Shown here one piece after another: positions 62,312 to 64,000 of a DNA stretch of 64,000 bases. Each line of letters starts with the position of its first letter. Position 1 is the first letter of the stretch. Origin of the DNA: Roseiarcus sp963835955. Lineage in GTDB: Bacteria > Pseudomonadota > Alphaproteobacteria > Rhizobiales > Beijerinckiaceae. The notes beneath the pieces are model-generated. The model was given only the letters and a program-made list of their open reading frames with translations, made no database searches and was not told the DNA's origin. The stretch is taken from positions 310,001-374,000 of the forward strand of contig CAWIHZ010000004.1 in assembly GCA_963835955.1 (NCBI GenBank), read 5' to 3'. The translations under genes and the position numbers were made by a program.

Positions 62312-62673
62312 CAATCGTCCTTTCAAACCGTGGAATATTGACCGCCGCGCTTGGCCGGCCCCTCCGGTCCCGCTTGGCGCTCGGTCCGAGATCGGCGAGC
62401 ACTCGGGCAACAAGATGGCGATACGACGCCGCCGGCGCGCCGTTGTGTGGCGCGACCTCTTTCCACATCCGACGCGACAATCCAACAACAATTTCGCCGT
62501 CGCGGAGCGCAAATCGAGCCGTTCGGGTCCGGCGACCGCCGGAAGCAAATCCTCGCCCCGGCCGCGGCGCCCTTGATGGGCCGCGGGAGGGCGCATTCCC
62601 CAAGGGTCGGGCAAGCGGATATTCGAAAAAACGAGCCGAACCAACGAAAATCGCTAAACGTCGGTGCTAAGCT
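62312..62673. other. Divergent intergenic region, no supported gene
   Basis: About 360 bp between the IalB and YejA-like genes, which point away from each other. It should contain both promoters. Open frames crossing it are Arg/Ala/Pro-rich shadows. Confidence 0.45.
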
Positions 62674-64000
62674 ATGGGCATGGCCGCGCTCACGATTCGC
62701 TGGACTCTCTGCCTTGCGCTCATCGCGCTCGGCGTCGCGGTCGTGGCCGCTCCAAAGAGCGCGATTGCGCGGCCCGGCGACCTCGGCCCGCCAGTCGGCG
62801 CGATCGCGATGCATGGCGAGCCGGCGCTGCCCCCGAACTTCGACCACCTGCCCTACGCCAACCCCGGCGCCCCCAAAGGCGGTCGGCTCGACCTCGCCTA
62901 TCTCGGCGCTTTCGACAGCCTGAACCCCTATAACGTCAAGGCCCTGTCGACCGCACAGGGTCTCATCGGCAATGTGTATCAGTCGCTGATGGTCCGCTCA
63001 AGCGACGAGCCGTTCACGCTCTATGGCTTGATCGCGAAAAGCCTCCAGACCAACGCGGCTCGAGACCGGCTCGTTTTCCATCTCGATCCGGCGGCCCATT
63101 TCTCGGACGGCGCGCCGATCACGTCCGCGGACGTCCTCTTCACCTTCAATTTGCTCAAGGCGAAAGGCCGTCCCCAACAGCGCGCGGCCTACAGCCTCGT
63201 CAAAAGCGTCGATGCGCCCGACGATCTGACCGTGCGATTCGATCTTTCCGGCGCCAACGATCGCGAGCTGCCGCTGACGCTGGCGATAATGCCGGTGCTG
63301 TCGCGCGCGCACACCGACCCGGCGCATTTCGAGGATCAGACGTTGCAGATTCCTGTCGGCTCCGGTCCCTATCGCGTCGCGGAGGTCACGCCCGGCGAAC
63401 GGCTCGTCCTGCAGCGCGACGCCGATTACTGGGGCCGCGATCTGCCGGTCTCCCGGGGACTCTACAATTTCGATACCATCCGCATCGACTATTATCGCGA
63501 CGCGACTGCGATGTTCGAAGCGTTCAAGGCGGGGCTCATCGATTATCGGGTCGAGGACGACGTCGCCCGCTGGCGCTCGGAATATGATTTTCCGGCAGTG
63601 AAAGACGGGCGCATTCTCAAGGCGGTGATCCCCAATGACTTGCCGAAGGGCGTGTCCGGCTTCGCCTTCAACACCCGTCGGCCGCTGTTCGCGGATCCAG
63701 GCGTTCGCGAAGCGCTGGCTTCTATGTTCGATTTTGAATGGATCAACGCCAACCTCTTCGCCGGCGCCTACAAGCGCTCGGAAGGGTTCTTCGACGACAG
63801 CGAATTATCCTCGATCGGCCGCCCCGCCAGCGACCGCGAGCGCGCGCTCCTGGCGCCGTTTCCGGGCGCCGTGCGCAATGACGTGATGGAGGGCCGCTGG
63901 CGAGCCCCGGTCTCCGACGGCACTGGCCGCGACCGGGCGATCGCCCGCCGCGCCATCGATCAATTGGAGAAGGCGGGCTACAACCTGCGCGGCGGCAGTC
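62674..64000 (+). CDS. YejA-like peptide-binding protein (family 5), 3' end outside window
   Basis: The reading frame is open to the window edge (442 codons shown of about 620 expected). It starts with a signal peptide (LCLALIALGVAVVAAPKSAIA), then YANPGAPKGGRLDLAYLGAFDSLNPYNVK, typical of YejA-type extracellular solute-binding proteins, ADVLFTFNLLKAKG, and GFAFNTRRPLFADPGVREALASMFDFEWIN. These bind oligopeptides or microcin C-like compounds for ABC import. ATG 62674 and ATG 62680 are both possible. The yejBEF genes would be expected downstream. Confidence 0.9.
   Translation, partial: MGMAALTIRWTLCLALIALGVAVVAAPKSAIARPGDLGPPVGAIAMHGEPALPPNFDHLPYANPGAPKGGRLDLAYLGAFDSLNPYNVKALSTAQGLIGNVYQSLMVRSSDEPFTLYGLIAKSLQTNAARDRLVFHLDPAAHFSDGAPITSADVLFTFNLLKAKGRPQQRAAYSLVKSVDAPDDLTVRFDLSGANDRELPLTLAIMPVLSRAHTDPAHFEDQTLQIPVGSGPYRVAEVTPGERLVLQRDADYWGRDLPVSRGLYNFDTIRIDYYRDATAMFEAFKAGLIDYRVEDDVARWRSEYDFPAVKDGRILKAVIPNDLPKGVSGFAFNTRRPLFADPGVREALASMFDFEWINANLFAGAYKRSEGFFDDSELSSIGRPASDRERALLAPFPGAVRNDVMEGRWRAPVSDGTGRDRAIARRAIDQLEKAGYNLRGGS

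Overview
The window is GC-rich DNA from an alphaproteobacterium, most likely a member of the Hyphomicrobiales (Beijerinckiaceae/Methylocystaceae-like). This rests on family content only: homospermidine synthase, intracellular PHB depolymerase, an IalB-type periplasmic protein, a DUF2778 protein, a DUF1127 protein, a GTAAC/CGAA-type ECF sigma with an NrsF partner, and a malyl-CoA lyase-type enzyme suggesting C1/C2 assimilation. No rRNA, tRNA or CRISPR array was found.

Layout. 1-3.5 kb is a pile-up of mobile DNA: an IS66 element inserted into the 3' end of a hypothetical gene, and an IS1595 element with good inverted repeats and a near-perfect target duplication. 3.7-12.3 kb holds a frameshifted LysR gene, a GNAT acetyltransferase, a secreted phosphoesterase, a large arylsulfatase, a GST and the PHB depolymerase. 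12.3-14.9 kb is very unusual: a 650-bp almost pure purine tract, an IS5-family element broken by several indels, a T-poor block and a second purine-rich tract. It may be a poorly assembled junction. 14.9-22 kb has an aldo/keto reductase, a DsbA-like protein, the divergent sigma/NrsF and BufBCD-like (DUF692, DUF2063, DoxX) operons with matching promoter motifs on both sides, and homospermidine synthase. 22-24.7 kb is a lower-GC, gene-decayed island with a broken XRE/ImmA gene. 24.7-31 kb carries a small exported protein built of 11-residue repeats, a DUF1127 gene, manC, and an MFS-mttB-lysR group. 31-39 kb has an AbiEii-type toxin with an unrecognised partner, RF3, a DUF924-peroxiredoxin fusion, a DUF2778 protein and a 2OG-Fe(II) oxygenase. 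39.6-46.7 kb has a Met-rich LTXXQ protein, a Ca2+-type ATPase/antiporter operon, a TPR protein and an SDR. 47.4-54.9 kb is a divergent sulfide/persulfide locus: BigR/SqrR-like ArsR, DUF2892, SQR-like flavoprotein and TauE on one side, and MFP, RND pump and AhpD-like protein on the other, with a perfect palindrome over the regulator start. 55.4-64 kb has arfB-leuC, a TadG/vWA protein, malyl-CoA lyase-like, hspQ, IalB and the start of a YejA-like binding protein that runs off the window.

Themes. Several loci look like stress or detoxification modules: Buf-type metal defence under an ECF sigma, sulfide defence, peroxide defence and calcium efflux. Frameshifts are concentrated in mobile and accessory genes, while all long housekeeping genes are intact, which fits real decay more than general sequencing error. 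The 12.3-14.9 kb block is the exception where an artefact must be considered. All calls come from reading the sequence; no database search was run.
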